Of a DNA stretch of 64,000 nucleotides, positions 1 to 8,708 are shown in pieces. Made by a program: the position numbers and the translations under genes. The stretch is from Desulfuromonadaceae bacterium (GTDB lineage: Bacteria > Desulfobacterota > Desulfuromonadia > Geobacterales > Pseudopelobacteraceae), in assembly GCA_028683855.1 (NCBI GenBank), contig JAQUHA010000021.1, forward strand, positions 1 through 64,000. The letters run 5' to 3'. How positions within the stretch are numbered: position 1 is the stretch's first letter; the number at the start of each line of letters is the position of its first letter. Under the pieces are notes generated by a model. It saw only the letters and a program-made list of their open reading frames with translations. It was not told where the DNA came from and did no database searches.

Positions 1-2
1 TC

Positions 3-92
3 TATAACCGCCAAAGGCGACATTCTCGTCTTGGCTATCTTTCACCGGCAGTATTTGAGCAGAATTACAACCAATTGCAAAAAGTTACTTGA
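3..92 (+). pseudogene. C-terminal end of an IS3-family transposase (OrfB), cut by the window edge
   Basis: Read from base 3, the frame gives YNRQRRHSRLGYLSPAVFE and then ten more residues to a TGA at 90-92. A YN-RRH-LGYLSP block is the hallmark of the extreme C-terminus of IS3-family DDE transposases. Only the last 29 residues are inside the window, so I cannot tell whether the element is intact to the left. The element's right end probably lies within about 40 bases after the stop. This marks the left border as mobile DNA. Confidence 0.75.
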
Positions 93-215
93 GTTGGAGG
101 TGTCTACTGTTGACAGGACAGGTCAAATACCGCATCGCTCGAAATTTATAACAGATCAAATGTTAAATGCGCTATATTGTGCGAAATTTCGGCACTCGCG
201 GAAGGTGGTCTCAAG

Positions 216-785
216 ATGTTCAAACTTACAATTATAGTAGTTACGGCAGTTTTAATAGTCTCAAAGTTGGCGGCAGATTGTTATGCAGCTTCGGCAACCC
301 CAGTACTGCAGACAGCTGCGAAAGTCGATATTGCACGTTACATGGGTCTCTGGCATGAAATCGCCAGACTTGAACACCGATTTCAAAAAAACTGTGTGGG
401 GAGTATGGCTAAATACACACTTAGGTCTGATGGCGAGATTGACGTAGTCAACAGCTGTATCAATGAAAATAACGGCAAACGCACTGAAGCAAAGGGGGTA
501 GCCTGGTCTGTTGATCCGGTTGATAACTCACGCCTGAAAGTATCTTTTTTCTGGCCTTTCAGGGGGGATTACTGGATTGTCGAACTGGGAGAAAAGTACG
601 ATTATGCTGTTGTCGGATCTCCTAACCGCAAATATCTCTGGATTCTTTCCCGTGAGCCGGAAATGTCTGAATCACTTTACGACGTTATTGTAAGCCGTCT
701 CCGGAGTCAGGGGTTTCCTGTCGATGCCCTTGTCCGTCGTCCACTTGGGAAAACTGTTTCCGGAGACGGCTCAATCACAAATTAA
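216..785 (+). CDS. Lipocalin family protein (Blc-like), exported
   Basis: A 189-residue protein with a hydrophobic N-terminal segment (about residues 3-24) consistent with a signal peptide or lipoprotein-like export signal. After it comes the lipocalin signature: the YMGLWHEIARLEHRF strand (G-x-W motif), later WSVDP and FFWPFRGDYWIVEL, and a YAVVGSPNRKYLWILSR strand near the C-terminus, all as in bacterial Blc. Family members bind lipids or other hydrophobic ligands at the envelope. An in-frame ATG 39 bases upstream exists, but the ATG at 216 follows a GAAGGTGG-like site and places the signal peptide at the terminus. Confidence 0.85.
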   Translation: MFKLTIIVVTAVLIVSKLAADCYAASATPVLQTAAKVDIARYMGLWHEIARLEHRFQKNCVGSMAKYTLRSDGEIDVVNSCINENNGKRTEAKGVAWSVDPVDNSRLKVSFFWPFRGDYWIVELGEKYDYAVVGSPNRKYLWILSREPEMSESLYDVIVSRLRSQGFPVDALVRRPLGKTVSGDGSITN

Positions 786-796
786 AGGGAAAATAA

Positions 797-901
797 ATGG
801 ATCGTTCTGAACTATTCAAGGATTATGCTGTCGGTATGACTAATGGCGTTCGGTTCCGTCATGTCGAAACTGTAAAACCGATCTCGATTTCATGCGTTTA
901 G
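797..901 (+). CDS. Small ORF of 34 residues overlapping the uvsE start
   Basis: The ATG at 797 follows AAAGGGAAAATAA, a reasonable ribosome-binding site, and encodes MDRSELFKDYAVGMTNG and 17 more residues before a TAG at 899-901. The uvsE ATG at 892 lies inside its last codons in another frame, and uvsE has no good Shine-Dalgarno of its own. Translation of this ORF could therefore deliver ribosomes to uvsE. It might also be a chance ORF. No function is recognised. Confidence 0.4.
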   Translation: MDRSELFKDYAVGMTNGVRFRHVETVKPISISCV

Positions 902-1797
902 GACTCTGTTGTCTGTTCAAAAAAGAGCAGGTCTCGTTTCGCACAACGACAGCCAAAGCTCTTTCGGCAATGCCTCGAGGTGAACAACTGGTTAAGCTGT
1001 CGGGGATCTGCACCCACAATACCAAAAACCTTTTACTCGCTCTCAAGACGGTAAGCAGGCTCGGCATAGGCTCTTTTCGTATTATGTCACCACTTTTCCC
1101 CCGGATGACGCACCCCGTGGTTGGGTATCAACTGGGCGATCTGCCAGAGAACCGGCTTATTACAGAAACATTCGAACAGGTTCGTAGATTTTCTTTAAAC
1201 TGCGATATTCGTCTCAGCTTCCATCCGGATCAGTTTGTCGTCCTCTCATCTCCCCATGCTGCGGTAGTTGATAATTCGATCATGGAGTTGAATTATCAGG
1301 CTATGCTTGCCGAATCGGTTGGAGCTGAAGTCATAAATATTCATGTCGGCGGAGTCTATGGGGATAAACTGTCTGCTCTGGAGAGATTCTGCTCGGTCTT
1401 TCAATCTCTTCCGCTTGCTGTTCGCAGTCGTCTGACGCTGGAAAATGACGATATCAGTTATACTGTCAGGGATCTGCTCCCGGTTTGCGAAAAACTGTCT
1501 ATCCCGCTGGTCTATGACGTGCATCATCATCGCTGCAACCCCGATGGGCTGACTGTGGAAGAGGCTACCATACTGGCAGGAGAGACGTGGGAAAGAGTCG
1601 GTAGAGAGCAGTACTGCCATATCTCTTCACCGAAGAGCGGCTGGGGGGGAGGTAATCTGAAGCCGCACGCGGATTATATAGATACTGCCGACCTGCCGGA
1701 ATGTTGGTTGGGGCGTGAGATGACGGTAGATGTCGAGGCTAAGGAGAAAGAGCTGGCAGTAGTGAAGCTGCTGACATATCTGCAGGGTACGGATTGA
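892..1797 (+). CDS. uvsE: UV damage endonuclease UvsE/UVDE
   Basis: A 301-residue protein of the UVDE TIM-barrel family, which nicks DNA 5' to cyclobutane dimers, 6-4 photoproducts and some abasic sites in alternative excision repair. Family blocks seen: the N-terminal RLGLCCLF strand, THNTKNLL, RIMSPLFP, RLSFHPDQFVVLSSP, INIHVGG, LENDD, VYDVHHHRCNP and VDVEAKEKELA. The His, Glu and Asp residues in these blocks are the expected metal ligands (family knowledge). Length is normal. The start gives the canonical N-terminus; it overlaps a 34-residue upstream ORF and may be translationally coupled to it. It converges with the minus-strand gene ending at 1813. Confidence 0.9.
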   Translation: MRLGLCCLFKKEQVSFRTTTAKALSAMPRGEQLVKLSGICTHNTKNLLLALKTVSRLGIGSFRIMSPLFPRMTHPVVGYQLGDLPENRLITETFEQVRRFSLNCDIRLSFHPDQFVVLSSPHAAVVDNSIMELNYQAMLAESVGAEVINIHVGGVYGDKLSALERFCSVFQSLPLAVRSRLTLENDDISYTVRDLLPVCEKLSIPLVYDVHHHRCNPDGLTVEEATILAGETWERVGREQYCHISSPKSGWGGGNLKPHADYIDTADLPECWLGREMTVDVEAKEKELAVVKLLTYLQGTD

Positions 1798-1812
1798 TAA
1801 CACAATGTTTTT

Positions 1813-2418
1813 TCAGGTGTTTTTGCCTCGCCTGACAGAAATTCTTACGATGTTTTTTGTCAGGCGTTTTCCAGTTGTTTTTCGGTAGACCATCGCAAGA
1901 AAGCGAATAGTCACTATTTTATGCAGATATGCCTGTGTGAGTCGATAAAGCCATCTTCTCCAGGCTGATGGCTGGCTGCTCCCCAGGATAAGCGGGCAGT
2001 AGTCTGAGAGTTTCAATGTTGCTCTGATTCCACCTGTTGCTGATTCGACTATAAAATCAAGCTGCCCTCGATAACACTCTTTCGGTTGCACAAGCACCCC
2101 GCCGGAAATGCAGAGGGTGGTTTTCTGGCTGTTACCATCCTCTGCGAATAGTTCCGGGGAGAATTTTATGACTGCGGCGTCTGTCCAGTTAAGGCGGAAT
2201 ATAATTCCGTCAGAACTCTTTTCCGGTTGAATGAGTCCGAGGGTAGATTGTCTTATATACTCAAGGTACATAGTGAGCAGTTCAGTAGAAGTCAACTTCC
2301 CGTATGTTCCGAACGGAATTACGATGGATTGGATAGAGAAAACGGAATGATTGCTCTCCAGAATCTGCTGGAAAGCGATTTTATCAGCTTCTGTTTCTGG
2401 GATTCTGTCGCTGTGCAT
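1813..2418 (-). CDS. Hypothetical protein, 201 residues
   Basis: I do not recognise this protein. It is soluble-looking, without signal peptide or membrane segments, mixed alpha/beta, with a basic C-terminal tail (about residues 160-201, rich in Arg and Lys). It reads opposite to its neighbours and converges on uvsE with a 15-base gap. A 95-residue ORF on the other strand (2227-2514) overlaps it, but this frame is longer and better behaved. The intervening space before 2511 could hold a divergent promoter for both this gene and the NAD(P)-binding gene. Confidence 0.55.
   Translation of the reverse strand: MHSDRIPETEADKIAFQQILESNHSVFSIQSIVIPFGTYGKLTSTELLTMYLEYIRQSTLGLIQPEKSSDGIIFRLNWTDAAVIKFSPELFAEDGNSQKTTLCISGGVLVQPKECYRGQLDFIVESATGGIRATLKLSDYCPLILGSSQPSAWRRWLYRLTQAYLHKIVTIRFLAMVYRKTTGKRLTKNIVRISVRRGKNT
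1829..1866 (+). terminator. Hairpin terminator after uvsE
   Basis: A perfect 9-base stem (CGCCTGACA at 1829-1837 pairing with TGTCAGGCG at 1858-1866) is followed by a T-rich stretch on the plus strand. It lies 32 bases after the uvsE stop and inside the 3' end of the converging minus-strand gene. Called from sequence alone. Confidence 0.4.
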
Positions 2419-2510
2419 ATGGTTACTTTAGCATCTATTTCTTCTGCTGTCGCCAGGAAGTATCAACCAAGAGAAAAAGTGGTGTTGGTTACTCTCCAGA
2501 GGGGTTTAAA

Positions 2511-3434
2511 ATGAACAGGAAAATTTTGCTTACCGGTGCTTCCGGATTTATCGGCTCGCGTCTCGCGAGAGCGCTGCTTCAGGAAGGCACGAGCCTGAGA
2601 TGTCTTTTGCGCCGACCGCTGCCGCTCCCTGAGGGCGCTGAGACTGTCATAGGTGATCTGCTAAAGCCTGAAACGCTCCCTGCAGCTATGGAAGGCATTG
2701 ACACTGCCTACTACCTTGTCCACTCCATGGCTGGAGGTCGCTCGGGCTTTGAAGTCAGGGATCGCGCGGCAGCTGTTAATTTTACGAGAGCGGCAACTTC
2801 AGCAGGAGTGAGAAGGGTCATATATTTAGGTGGTCTTGGAGATGCGGACGGAGAGCTGTCCGAGCATCTCAAGAGCAGGCTTGAGATCGGCGGGATTCTC
2901 GGTTCTGCAAACTTTGCCACAACTTTCCTTAGAGCTGCAGTAATTTTCGGTTCAGGCGGATCATCCTTTGAGATCATTCACTCGCTGGTAAAACATCTGC
3001 CGATTATGATTACTCCACGCTGGGTCAGCACCAGATGTCAACCGATTGCTGTGGACGATGTCATCAGCTATCTTGTCGGCTGCCTCCATGACGAGAGAAC
3101 TGCAGGGAATACATTTGATATCGGCGGACCTGAAATTCTTACCTACCGCGATATGATGGAGCGGTTTGCCGCAGTAGAAGGGCGACGGCTCTTTATTATA
3201 CCTGTACCGGTGCTGACCCCAAAACTCTCATCCTACTGGATCGGTTTTATAACCCCTGTTAAACCATCCATTGCCATGCCGCTGATAGAAGGGTTGTCAA
3301 ATGAAGTTATCTGTCGTGACAACCGGATTCGTGAACTGCTGCCTTTCCGTTTGACTCCATATAATGAGGCTGTGAAAATTGCCCTTGCAGAAGAATACGG
3401 GAATTTGAAGGCTGCCGAATTAACTACTAAATAA
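2511..3434 (+). CDS. NAD(P)-binding protein, NmrA/atypical SDR family
   Basis: A 307-residue Rossmann-fold protein. The dinucleotide-binding motif TGASGFIGSRLA is at residues 7-18, followed by VIGDL, the AYYLVHSM segment and RVIYLGGLGD, as in atypical short-chain dehydrogenases of the NmrA/complex-I-NDUFA9-like group. These act as oxidoreductases, quinone or heme accessory proteins, or NAD(P) sensors, and the substrate cannot be inferred here. The start follows AGAGGGGTTTAAA. It stands alone on the plus strand with no obvious operon partner. Confidence 0.8.
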   Translation: MNRKILLTGASGFIGSRLARALLQEGTSLRCLLRRPLPLPEGAETVIGDLLKPETLPAAMEGIDTAYYLVHSMAGGRSGFEVRDRAAAVNFTRAATSAGVRRVIYLGGLGDADGELSEHLKSRLEIGGILGSANFATTFLRAAVIFGSGGSSFEIIHSLVKHLPIMITPRWVSTRCQPIAVDDVISYLVGCLHDERTAGNTFDIGGPEILTYRDMMERFAAVEGRRLFIIPVPVLTPKLSSYWIGFITPVKPSIAMPLIEGLSNEVICRDNRIRELLPFRLTPYNEAVKIALAEEYGNLKAAELTTK

Positions 3435-3692
3435 TATTAATAAGTTGAAGCAATTACCCCGCATTTTAAAGCCTACATAAATTATTTGAGTGATCCCCAA
3501 CCTTTGGTTGAGGGACACAAAATTTTACAGTTCCTGCCGTTGCTTTGACGTTCTCATCGTTTTGCCGTAGCATTCAATGTGAGTACTATGACAAGTGGTC
3601 TGTATTTCAGGCCTTTGAAAAACCTCCACAAAAGTGAGCCACCAGGGGAATTAAAGCCCCTGAGAAAGCCTCTTCTGCCTGTCCTTGATTAT

Positions 3693-3752
3693 CCTTCCAC
3701 AACCTTTTTCAGCACATCCCGCAACTGATTAAACCGTTACGTCTTGTTGACC
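3693..3752 (-). pseudogene. Decayed receiver-domain 3' fragment, duplicate of 8851-8910
   Basis: These about 60 bases match the 3' end of the sensor gene at 8826-9896 with a handful of mismatches. Read on the minus strand they give LRDVLKKVVEG, but an in-frame stop lies just upstream, so the copy is dead. It sits directly downstream of the hybrid kinase gene. The rest of the gap 3435-3692 holds no supported gene, only two short hairpins (about 3493-3515 and 3643-3662), one of which might terminate the upstream plus-strand gene. Confidence 0.65.
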
Positions 3753-3755
3753 TTC

Positions 3756-6335
3756 TCAATTATCCAACACTTCCCTTACCTTAGCCGCCATATTTGGCAG
3801 CGAGAACGGTTTCTGGATAAAATGTACCCCCTCCTCCAGCATACCGTGAGTGGCAATAACATCGGCGGTATACCCCGACATAAACAGCCGCTTCATACGG
3901 GGATAGATGGAAAGCACGTTTTTAGCCAGTTCCCGGCCGTTCATCTCCGGCATGATCACATCGGTCATGAGCAGCTGAATATCTCCTATATGCTCACGGG
4001 CCAGTCGAATTGCCTCGCCGGGGGTGTCTGCCTGCAACACTGTATAGCCCTGCTTTTCAAGCATCATGGATGCAATATTCAGGATGGCCGGCTCGTCTTC
4101 CACCAGCAGGATGGTTTCCTGTCCGCGCGGTACCGTAGTTGCACCTGCTCCTGAAGCTGACTGACGCTCCCGACCACTCTCATCATGAGGCAGATAGATC
4201 GTGAAGGTTGTTCCCTGTCCCGGTTCGCTGTAGATGTTGATAAAGCCGTTGTTCTGCTTCACCGCGCCATAGACTGTTGCCAGCCCCAGTCCGGTCCCCT
4301 TGCCCAACTCCTTGGTGGTGAAAAACGGTTCAAAAATGTGGGTCTGTGTTTCCTTATCCATGCCGCAGCCGGAATCGCTGACAGAAAGACAGACATATTC
4401 TCCGGGCGCTGCCTCCGGGTTGTTGTCACAGTAATCTGCATCTATGGTTCTGTTTGCCGTCTCAATAGTGATCCGGCCGTTCCCTTCAATGGCATCCCGG
4501 GCGTTGACACAGAGATTGGCCATGATCTGGTCGATCTGGGACGGATCCATCCGAACCTGCCAGAGATCGAACGCCGGCTGCCAGGTGAGCGTGATATCCT
4601 CGCCGATCAGCCGCTGCAGCATTTTGAGCATAGTGGTGATGGTTTCGTTCAGGTCGATGACTTTGGGTGATACGGTCTGCTTGCGGGCAAAAGCCAGTAG
4701 CTGCCGGGTCAAGTCGGCCGAGCGTTCGGCGGTTTTGCTGATTTCTTTCAAGTCGGCACAGACCCGGTGAGTCGGCTCGAGATGCATCAGGCCCAGTTCG
4801 GCATGCCCGAGGATGACACTCAGCATATTGTTAAAGTCGTGAGCCACGCCCCCCGCCAGACGGCCAACAGACTCCATCTTCTGGGCCTGTTGCAGCTGAT
4901 CTTCAAGTTTTTTCTTCTCATCGGCAGCATTTTTCGCATCGGTTACATCATAGTTGACACCGATCATTCTTTCTGCCGTACCATCTGCTCCCCTTAGTAC
5001 CAGGGCTTTGCCCCTGACATGCTTTACCGTACCGTCCGGATGCAGAATACGAAAATCGGTATCGAACTCTTTTTCTCCGTTCAGCGCCGCCTGACATTCG
5101 GCAATTGCAGTCTCCCTGTCTTCAGGATGCAGAGCGTTCAGCCAGCCATCCGCGCTGTTCGGGAAGGTCTCACGGGTAATCCCGAATAACGCCAGCATCC
5201 GGTCATCCCATACCAGTATATTATCACGGACATTCCAGTCCCAAATGCCCAGATGGGCAGATGACGTGGCTAGCTGAAGACGTTCATTCAGGCTTTTTAG
5301 CTGAATTTCACTCTGCTTGATTTCAGTAATGTCGTTTACAAAAACAGCAAACTGGCCACCTTCGAGCGGCAGGTGCGTTACACTGACTGCAACATGAAAA
5401 ATACTCCTATCTTTTCGCCTATGCTGGGATTCGAAACGAACTTTGCCGAATTCTGCAATCTGTCTGGCGTGGTCAACGATTTTTTCTTCGTCTTCCTTGG
5501 CTTCCAATTCTTTGATATGAAGACCACACAGTTCCTGATTGCTATAGCCACTCATCTGACAGTATGCGTCATTAACTGTCAGAATACGCATGTCGGCGGC
5601 TAACAGCCAGAAACCCTCCATTGTTGTTTGCAGGACAGTGCGGTGAAATTGCTCGCTCTTATGTAGCTCAGCCGTCCGCTCCTCAACCCGCTGTTCCAGT
5701 TCATCATGCGCTTTTGACAATTCTTCTTCAGCCAGAGTCCGTTCATAAATTTCTTCTTCCAATTCAATATTTGCATTACTGAGATCCTCATACGCCTGTT
5801 TAAGCTCGGCATAGCCCTGTATCTCGCTATTCAGCTTCAATGCAATAAAATTGAAAACCGGCGTCAGCCCTTGATTTATATCGCGCATGGCAATAGAAAC
5901 GTTTTCCATTTTCAGCACACCGACAACGTCTGCGTCTGCCATCAAGGGACACACCCATGTATACGCTTTGCTGAATTCCGGTGTCAGCATCCTGCTCTCG
6001 ATAAAATCATGTTCAAGCTCAATCGGCTCATGGGTCGTCATAACTGTTTGCACAAGCTCATCGTCGATAGCAGCCAGCAGTGTTCTCACACCCATGACAT
6101 CAGCATAATGAAGTGTGTTATCTATGCGGTAGTACAGGATGATGTTTGTGCCGCCAATAACATTGAGGATATTGCCGAGAAATGCTTCAATTGTATTTTC
6201 CACACCCTTGACCGAACCGATCTTGATCAGCAACTGCATGATCAACTGCAGGTATGCCTTCTCTCTGGCCAATTTTTTGGCACGTTCCTCCAGATATGTT
6301 AGTTTACCTGCAGGTATGGTTACGGTATCAGACAT
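3756..6335 (-). CDS. Hybrid sensor histidine kinase, GAF-PAS-PAS-HisKA-HATPase-REC
   Basis: About 859 residues, no transmembrane segment, so a cytoplasmic sensor. Order: GAF-like domain (about 25-180), a coiled coil rich in Glu (about 180-230), two PAS/PAC domains (about 235-355 and 360-480), HisKA with the phosphoacceptor block GGVAHDFNNMLS, a HATPase domain with NLCVNARDA, SGCGM and GKGTGLGLATVYG, then a C-terminal receiver with LLMTDVIMPEMNG carrying the phosphorylatable Asp. The receiver has no DNA-binding output, so a partner is expected elsewhere. ATG 6335 is preferred because GGAG lies 6 bases upstream; ATG 6347 is an alternative. It overlaps the DUF1638 gene, making it the last gene of the corrinoid methyltransferase operon, so methyl-group metabolism is its likely signal (inference). 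Confidence 0.88.
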   Translation of the reverse strand: MSDTVTIPAGKLTYLEERAKKLAREKAYLQLIMQLLIKIGSVKGVENTIEAFLGNILNVIGGTNIILYYRIDNTLHYADVMGVRTLLAAIDDELVQTVMTTHEPIELEHDFIESRMLTPEFSKAYTWVCPLMADADVVGVLKMENVSIAMRDINQGLTPVFNFIALKLNSEIQGYAELKQAYEDLSNANIELEEEIYERTLAEEELSKAHDELEQRVEERTAELHKSEQFHRTVLQTTMEGFWLLAADMRILTVNDAYCQMSGYSNQELCGLHIKELEAKEDEEKIVDHARQIAEFGKVRFESQHRRKDRSIFHVAVSVTHLPLEGGQFAVFVNDITEIKQSEIQLKSLNERLQLATSSAHLGIWDWNVRDNILVWDDRMLALFGITRETFPNSADGWLNALHPEDRETAIAECQAALNGEKEFDTDFRILHPDGTVKHVRGKALVLRGADGTAERMIGVNYDVTDAKNAADEKKKLEDQLQQAQKMESVGRLAGGVAHDFNNMLSVILGHAELGLMHLEPTHRVCADLKEISKTAERSADLTRQLLAFARKQTVSPKVIDLNETITTMLKMLQRLIGEDITLTWQPAFDLWQVRMDPSQIDQIMANLCVNARDAIEGNGRITIETANRTIDADYCDNNPEAAPGEYVCLSVSDSGCGMDKETQTHIFEPFFTTKELGKGTGLGLATVYGAVKQNNGFINIYSEPGQGTTFTIYLPHDESGRERQSASGAGATTVPRGQETILLVEDEPAILNIASMMLEKQGYTVLQADTPGEAIRLAREHIGDIQLLMTDVIMPEMNGRELAKNVLSIYPRMKRLFMSGYTADVIATHGMLEEGVHFIQKPFSLPNMAAKVREVLDN

Positions 6336-6954
6336 GGAGTTCTCCATTTAGTGATAAAGCGTTCTGCAGGACCGTTTCCAGATGGTCAAGCGGTACGTCA
6401 GCCCAGCGCAGCGGTAATCCCACTAGCCTGCCGGCCGCTTCGGCCTCGGCTTTAAAATTCCTGGAGCAGGGGGTCTTAAGGCAGAGAATACTGTTGCGGT
6501 CGCCCTGAAATATATCCCTTATTATGCGTTTATTGGTGCCAAAAGTTTTGGTGATCATATACTCCCAGCGCTGAGCCCACTCTTCCAAAAGAAAGTATGC
6601 GCCGTTGGCCAGCTCTTCGTTGAAACGGTCATGTCCCAGCAGCATCTCTACGCAGTTTTGTCCTGCGGTGCGGAAATTGCCCGCCTCTTCCAGCATCTGC
6701 TCCATCTGTGGATGGCAGGCACCGTAAAAAACAACCGTGCGCCTGGCTGCATGTCTGGCCATATTCGTTTTTAAAGACGTGGCAAGGGCTGTGAAATCAA
6801 CGTGGAGGATCGAGTCGAGAAACAGGGTGTCCAGTGGCCAGCCGTTCCTTTCGATCAACAAGTGGATTTCCTTTTTCAGGATGCCGCAGCCAAGCAGGAG
6901 CACCCTGTCGTTGTTATCCAAGGGCACCTCAGTTTTCAAAGCTGCCATACTCAT
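6328..6954 (-). CDS. DUF1638-type protein of corrinoid methyltransferase clusters
   Basis: A 208-residue protein. The features VLLLGCGILKKEI, FLDSILHVD, VVFYGACHPQM and the C-terminal LPLRWADVPLDHLE fit the DUF1638 family, often encoded next to corrinoid proteins and MtaA/MtbA-like methyltransferases; its biochemical role is unknown. The conserved Cys and His in GCG and ACHP suggest metal or corrinoid contact (inference). The start at 6954 has GGAGGCGGCTT immediately upstream and lies inside the end of the methyltransferase gene. A longer reading frame upstream (to 7053) lies wholly within that gene and is not needed. Confidence 0.75.
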   Translation of the reverse strand: MSMAALKTEVPLDNNDRVLLLGCGILKKEIHLLIERNGWPLDTLFLDSILHVDFTALATSLKTNMARHAARRTVVFYGACHPQMEQMLEEAGNFRTAGQNCVEMLLGHDRFNEELANGAYFLLEEWAQRWEYMITKTFGTNKRIIRDIFQGDRNSILCLKTPCSRNFKAEAEAAGRLVGLPLRWADVPLDHLETVLQNALSLNGELHV

Positions 6955-7963
6955 AAGCCGCCTCCAGCATGGCCCGGATGTTTTCCTCCGGGATGGCAAA
7001 GGGCATGACCAGCGTTCCGAAAAGAAACTTTCCGCCCGGCTTGCCGGCCCCAATAATCCGTTTGACCTCCTGTCGCACCCGGTCAGGCTGCCAATCGATC
7101 ATTTCAATGTCGTTGATGATGCCGCAACAGAGTCCACGGCCGGCTATCAGCCGCTTTCCCTCGGCCACATCGTCCAATGGGCTCAGGTACCAGACGCCGA
7201 TACCGGTGCGTTGCTGAACAATGTCGATAACACGGTTGAAACGGGCGCTGCCGCAATAATAAACCATCCCTTCCGTACCGACCGCCTTGATATCTTTTTC
7301 TATCCAGGGGAGGGTATGCTCCATAAAATACTTCATCGAGACAAAATCGGTTGAGCCGAACGGGTTGGAATAGACCAGCACATCCGCACCTGCCGCACGG
7401 TAGGCCTGAACTTCTTTGACAAAAAACTCGTGGCATTTTGCCAGTAACTCGTCACGCAGATCTGCCGGACCGCACAGGAGCATCTCCAGCCACTTTTCCA
7501 TCCCCATCAGGAGTGAGGGGAGGGTCATGGTTGAAGTGATGTAGGCACAAACGGGATACTTGCCGCCGGCCTCGCGCCGCAGGATGGAGAGGCATTTCAG
7601 CTCCTCGGCAAACGCGGGGTGGGACGTGATGTCGTCAGGTACGCGAATCCCGGCGATATCATCATAGGTCTTGATAATCATTTCACCGACGTTAGGGGGG
7701 CCATCAGCAGCAAAGACCATGTGCCGGCAGCCGAGCAGTTCTGCCTCTTTGCCCACGTAGAACAGGCTCCACAGGTTGTCGTAGCCGTACTTCTCCCGCA
7801 TCCTGAGCTGGCCGGTGGCGACATGTTCTCCGTTGGAATAATATTCCCTGATCGACATACCAAGTTCTGCGGCACCCTGATCCAGCAGGTTACAAAAGAC
7901 CGGAATCCGGTCGGCGGGTGTGCCGTTAATGGCGGCTGCGAGTCGTTCCATTCCGTTCATCAT
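6929..7963 (-). CDS. Uroporphyrinogen decarboxylase-like (MtaA/MtbA/CmuA-type) methyltransferase
   Basis: A 344-residue protein of the UroD fold. N-terminal blocks PADRIPVFCNLLDQGAA and YNG-like EYYSNGEH, then AADGPPNVGEM, the central AGADVLVYSNPFGS and VYYCGSARFNRV. Members of this branch move methyl groups between a corrinoid protein and a thiol or tetrahydrofolate. Oddity: where MtaA/MtbA have a zinc-binding His-x-Cys, this protein has Tyr-Tyr-Cys, and I see no clear late Cys ligand, so thiol activation may differ or be absent. Its ATG overlaps the stop of the corrinoid gene by four bases (ATGA), with AGGAGG upstream, so stoichiometric co-translation is likely. Confidence 0.82.
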   Translation of the reverse strand: MMNGMERLAAAINGTPADRIPVFCNLLDQGAAELGMSIREYYSNGEHVATGQLRMREKYGYDNLWSLFYVGKEAELLGCRHMVFAADGPPNVGEMIIKTYDDIAGIRVPDDITSHPAFAEELKCLSILRREAGGKYPVCAYITSTMTLPSLLMGMEKWLEMLLCGPADLRDELLAKCHEFFVKEVQAYRAAGADVLVYSNPFGSTDFVSMKYFMEHTLPWIEKDIKAVGTEGMVYYCGSARFNRVIDIVQQRTGIGVWYLSPLDDVAEGKRLIAGRGLCCGIINDIEMIDWQPDRVRQEVKRIIGAGKPGGKFLFGTLVMPFAIPEENIRAMLEAAYEYGSFEN

Positions 7964-8625
7964 GGGCGCACCTCCTGCAAGAGATCAGCGATCACCGACC
8001 CCGCAGCAATACCGTTTTCAGCCCAGGCATCGGCACCGACCTCCTTAAAAAGCCGGGCATCGAAGCGGTAGGGAGCACCTCCCACGATAATCCTTATTTT
8101 GCCCTCCAGTCCACGTTCCCTCAAAATCTGCCGCACCATTCGGCAGCCGTTCTCCCCGCGTGCCGTATGGACCATCATCGATGAAATGCCGATAACACCT
8201 GCCCCGTGCGCGACCGCTTCATCCACGAACCGTTCCGGGGCAACGTTTAGCCCCAGATCGATGGTTTCGATCATGTGCGCCTTGAGGCAGCCGATGACGA
8301 TCCGTTTGCCGAGACCGTGAAAATCTCCCGGTGAAGTACCGATGACTATTGTGCCGCACGCTTCGGGGGCCTGCCTGAAGCGGGGGAGCATTTCTTCGAC
8401 AACCTCGGCGGCGATTTGCGACGTCAGGAAATGCTGAGCCAGGTTGGCGTTCATCTGTTCGCTGACCGATGCGAGCATCAGTTCGATGGCCGGCATGACC
8501 AGCTTGAAGACAATATCTTCCGGAGACATCCCGTCCTGCTCGGCCTGACGAACTACCTGGAGCGCCCTGTCCCTATCGGTATCAAAAATTGCCTCGTTAT
8601 ACGCCGTTATAATCTGGTCATACAT
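7960..8625 (-). CDS. Corrinoid (B12-binding) methyltransferase protein, MtbC/MttC-like
   Basis: A 221-residue protein. The N-terminal helical cap (about 1-90, with MSPEDIVFKLVMPAIE) is the methionine-synthase-type B12 cap. The C-terminal Rossmann-like B12 domain (about 91-215) has GDFHGLGKRIV, the D-x-H-x-x-G motif whose His is the lower axial cobalt ligand, plus IDLGLNV and IIVGGAPYR. It should carry methyl-Co(III)/Co(I) corrinoid between substrate and acceptor methyltransferases. It is the first gene of the operon and has a strong AGGAGGTCCCA site. No substrate-specific MtaB/MttB-like first methyltransferase is encoded beside it, so the methyl donor is unknown. Confidence 0.9.
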   Translation of the reverse strand: MYDQIITAYNEAIFDTDRDRALQVVRQAEQDGMSPEDIVFKLVMPAIELMLASVSEQMNANLAQHFLTSQIAAEVVEEMLPRFRQAPEACGTIVIGTSPGDFHGLGKRIVIGCLKAHMIETIDLGLNVAPERFVDEAVAHGAGVIGISSMMVHTARGENGCRMVRQILRERGLEGKIRIIVGGAPYRFDARLFKEVGADAWAENGIAAGSVIADLLQEVRP

Positions 8626-8708
8626 ATTGGGACCTCCTGACCATAAAGTCAGTTTTAACGATCACGGTCAGATATTCCGGGGACGCAACAGCACCTGGCC
8701 AATTAATA

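Noticed and set aside
2227..2514. 95-residue plus-strand ORF overlapping the 1813-2418 gene
   Set aside because: No ribosome site, sequence is the antisense of a longer minus-strand frame; only its last bases overlap the next real start.
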